Assembly: GCA_020445165.1 (NCBI GenBank)
Contig: JAGRHE010000138.1
Span: forward strand, 1-7,537
Direction: 5' to 3'
DNA from: Gammaproteobacteria bacterium
Lineage (GTDB): Bacteria; Pseudomonadota; Gammaproteobacteria; Chromatiales; Sedimenticolaceae
Length of the DNA: 7,537 bases
Shown here: positions 6,243 through 7,537 of the stretch, in pieces
How positions within the stretch are numbered: the stretch's first letter is position 1
Layout: every line of letters starts with the position of its first letter
The notes under the pieces: model-generated
Told to the model about the DNA's origin: nothing
What the model saw: the letters and a program-made list of their open reading frames with translations, nothing else
Database searches by the model: none
Program-made: the position numbers and the translations under genes

Positions 6243-7537
6243 TCAGTTAAGTTGCGCAGTCCGCGGACGCATGGCGCGGATGTGGTCCGCAAGAATGTTG
6301 GCCGATTCCTCGAGCATGATGCGTTCGATGCCCTCTTCATCCTTGTCGCGGTCCTCGGCATCCGTTTCCTCTTCCTGTTCGAGGCTGGCCAGCGGCGGCA
6401 GGTTGCGGAAGGCACGCAGGCGGTTGCGTCGCTCCAGGCGAGCGGCCTCGCGCTCTTCCCACTCGGCGCGGCGCACCGATTCACGCAACGACACGGTCTT
6501 GTTCTCGCCGATAGCCATCAGGTCCTCCTCCTGCTCGACCAGGAAACGGAAACCGGGATTGCCGGCGATACGCTGCTGCGAGGCATTCAGAAGATCCGGC
6601 ATCGCCCCATTGCTGAACTGAACGTGTGCGGCCGGCTGGATCGACGCCCAGGGCAGCGCATTGTCGAGCGAACGTTCACCGTGCTCGCTGGCACCCTTGG
6701 CGGTCGGAAACACGATGTCAGGCGTCACGCCGCGATGCTGCGTGCTGCCACCCTCGACGCGGAAGAACTGTGCCATGGTCAGGCGCAGGCGGCCGATATC
6801 GTCCCGCGAGCGCAGGAAGCGTCCCAGGTCGACCAGGGTCTGCACGGTGCCTTTGCCGAAGGTCGGTTCACCGAGGATCAGGCCGCGGCCGTAGTCCTGG
6901 ATCGCGCCGGCGAAGATCTCCGAGGCCGACGCGCTGTTACGATCGACCAGCACGGCGAGCGGACCTGAATAGACCTGCTCGGGATCTGGATCGCGCTCGA
7001 CCTCGACCTTGCCCGATGCATCACGCACCTGCACCACCGGACCGCGCTCGATAAACAGCCCGGTCAGCTCGGTCGCTTCCGAGAGCGAGCCACCGCCGTT
7101 GCGGCGCAGGTCGATGATGATGCCGTCGACACGCGCGGCCTGCAGCTCGTCGAGCAGCTTGCGCACGTCGCGTGTCGTACTGCGGAACTCGTCATCGCCG
7201 GCGGCCTGGCCGGCGAAGTCGCGGTAGAACGCGGGCAGCTCGATGACACCCAGCTTGACCCCCTGATCGAGCTCGATGATCTCGCTCTTGGCCGCCTTAT
7301 CTTCGAGCTTGATCTCGTCACGAACCAGCACAACTTCGCGCGCGCGACCGGCAGCGCCCTGACTCTTGGGCAGGATGCTCAGGCGTACGGTGCTGTCTTT
7401 CGGGCCGCGGATCAGGTCAACGACGTCCTGCAGGCGCCAGCCGATCACGTCTTCCATCTCGCCCTCATCGCCCTGCGCAACGCCGACGATACGGTCACCG
7501 CCGCCGAGCTCACCACTGCGTTCGGCCGGGCCGCCCG
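6243..7537 (-). CDS. prc: Tail-specific (C-terminal processing) protease Prc/Tsp, N-terminal part missing
   Basis: The C-terminal 430 residues of a periplasmic S41 protease are present; the frame is open to the right edge. E. coli Prc is 682 aa, so about 250 residues (signal peptide, N-terminal domain, start of the PDZ domain) are outside. The end of the PDZ domain is seen (GDRIVGVAQ, VIGWRLQDVVDLIRGPK), then the protease core (IIIDLRRNGGGSL, GLFIERGPVVQVRD). The catalytic Ser is the middle serine of SASASEIF (codon 6927-6929), with Asp in QDYG eleven residues later and Lys in FGKGTVQ 25 residues later (codon 6852-6854). That spacing equals Ser430/Asp441/Lys455 of E. coli Prc. GGSTQHRGVTPDI, DNALPW and the charged C-terminal domain also match Prc and exclude the shorter CtpA type. 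Prc degrades periplasmic proteins from their C-termini, including cell-wall hydrolases. Confidence 0.96.
   Translation of the reverse strand, partial: GGPAERSGELGGGDRIVGVAQGDEGEMEDVIGWRLQDVVDLIRGPKDSTVRLSILPKSQGAAGRAREVVLVRDEIKLEDKAAKSEIIELDQGVKLGVIELPAFYRDFAGQAAGDDEFRSTTRDVRKLLDELQAARVDGIIIDLRRNGGGSLSEATELTGLFIERGPVVQVRDASGKVEVERDPDPEQVYSGPLAVLVDRNSASASEIFAGAIQDYGRGLILGEPTFGKGTVQTLVDLGRFLRSRDDIGRLRLTMAQFFRVEGGSTQHRGVTPDIVFPTAKGASEHGERSLDNALPWASIQPAAHVQFSNGAMPDLLNASQQRIAGNPGFRFLVEQEEDLMAIGENKTVSLRESVRRAEWEEREAARLERRNRLRAFRNLPPLASLEQEEETDAEDRDKDEEGIERIMLEESANILADHIRAMRPRTAQLN

Noticed and set aside
6105..6968. A 287-codon plus-strand frame opposite the prc end
   Set aside because: It runs through the terminator and antisense to the Prc catalytic region, and has no domain signal.

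Overview
The window is a dense, GC-rich piece of bacterial chromosome. It is most likely from a gammaproteobacterium, because it holds a proteobacterial-type glutamate-cysteine ligase (GshA), a PBP7-type D,D-endopeptidase (PbpG) and a full-size Prc/Tsp tail-specific protease. All three read very close to their E. coli counterparts as I remember them. There are no tRNA or rRNA genes, no CRISPR array, no transposase and no sign of recent transfer. It looks like ordinary core or near-core genome. The least familiar part is a two-gene envelope unit between about 3130 and 6100.

Layout from left to right: the 3' part of a short-chain dehydrogenase of the YbbO type (+, cut by the left edge); gshA (-), convergent with it; a 67-bp divergent region with a perfect TATAAT; pbpG (+), a secreted peptidoglycan endopeptidase; then, convergent with pbpG across a 20-bp gap, a minus-strand unit. 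That unit is an LtaS-like membrane transferase of the alkaline phosphatase/sulfatase superfamily (3131-5179), preceded one nucleotide upstream by a membrane-anchored six-bladed beta-propeller protein (5181-6053). Upstream of the unit is a 189-bp intergenic region. It holds a PmrA/BasR-like direct repeat, a small inverted repeat, a strong rho-independent terminator and a 16-bp palindrome. The last gene is prc (-), whose 5' part lies beyond the right edge.

Four of the six genes act at the cell envelope. PbpG cuts peptidoglycan cross-links, and Prc degrades periplasmic proteins including peptidoglycan hydrolases. The LtaS-like enzyme probably moves a polar headgroup (phosphoglycerol or similar) onto a periplasmic acceptor, and the propeller protein is displayed at the outer face of the inner membrane. 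GshA makes gamma-glutamylcysteine for glutathione, and the dehydrogenase is a probable aldehyde reductase; both are cytosolic and not obviously linked to the rest. I see no clearly new system. The best candidate for follow-up is the translationally coupled propeller/LtaS-like pair with a response-regulator-like box in front of it.
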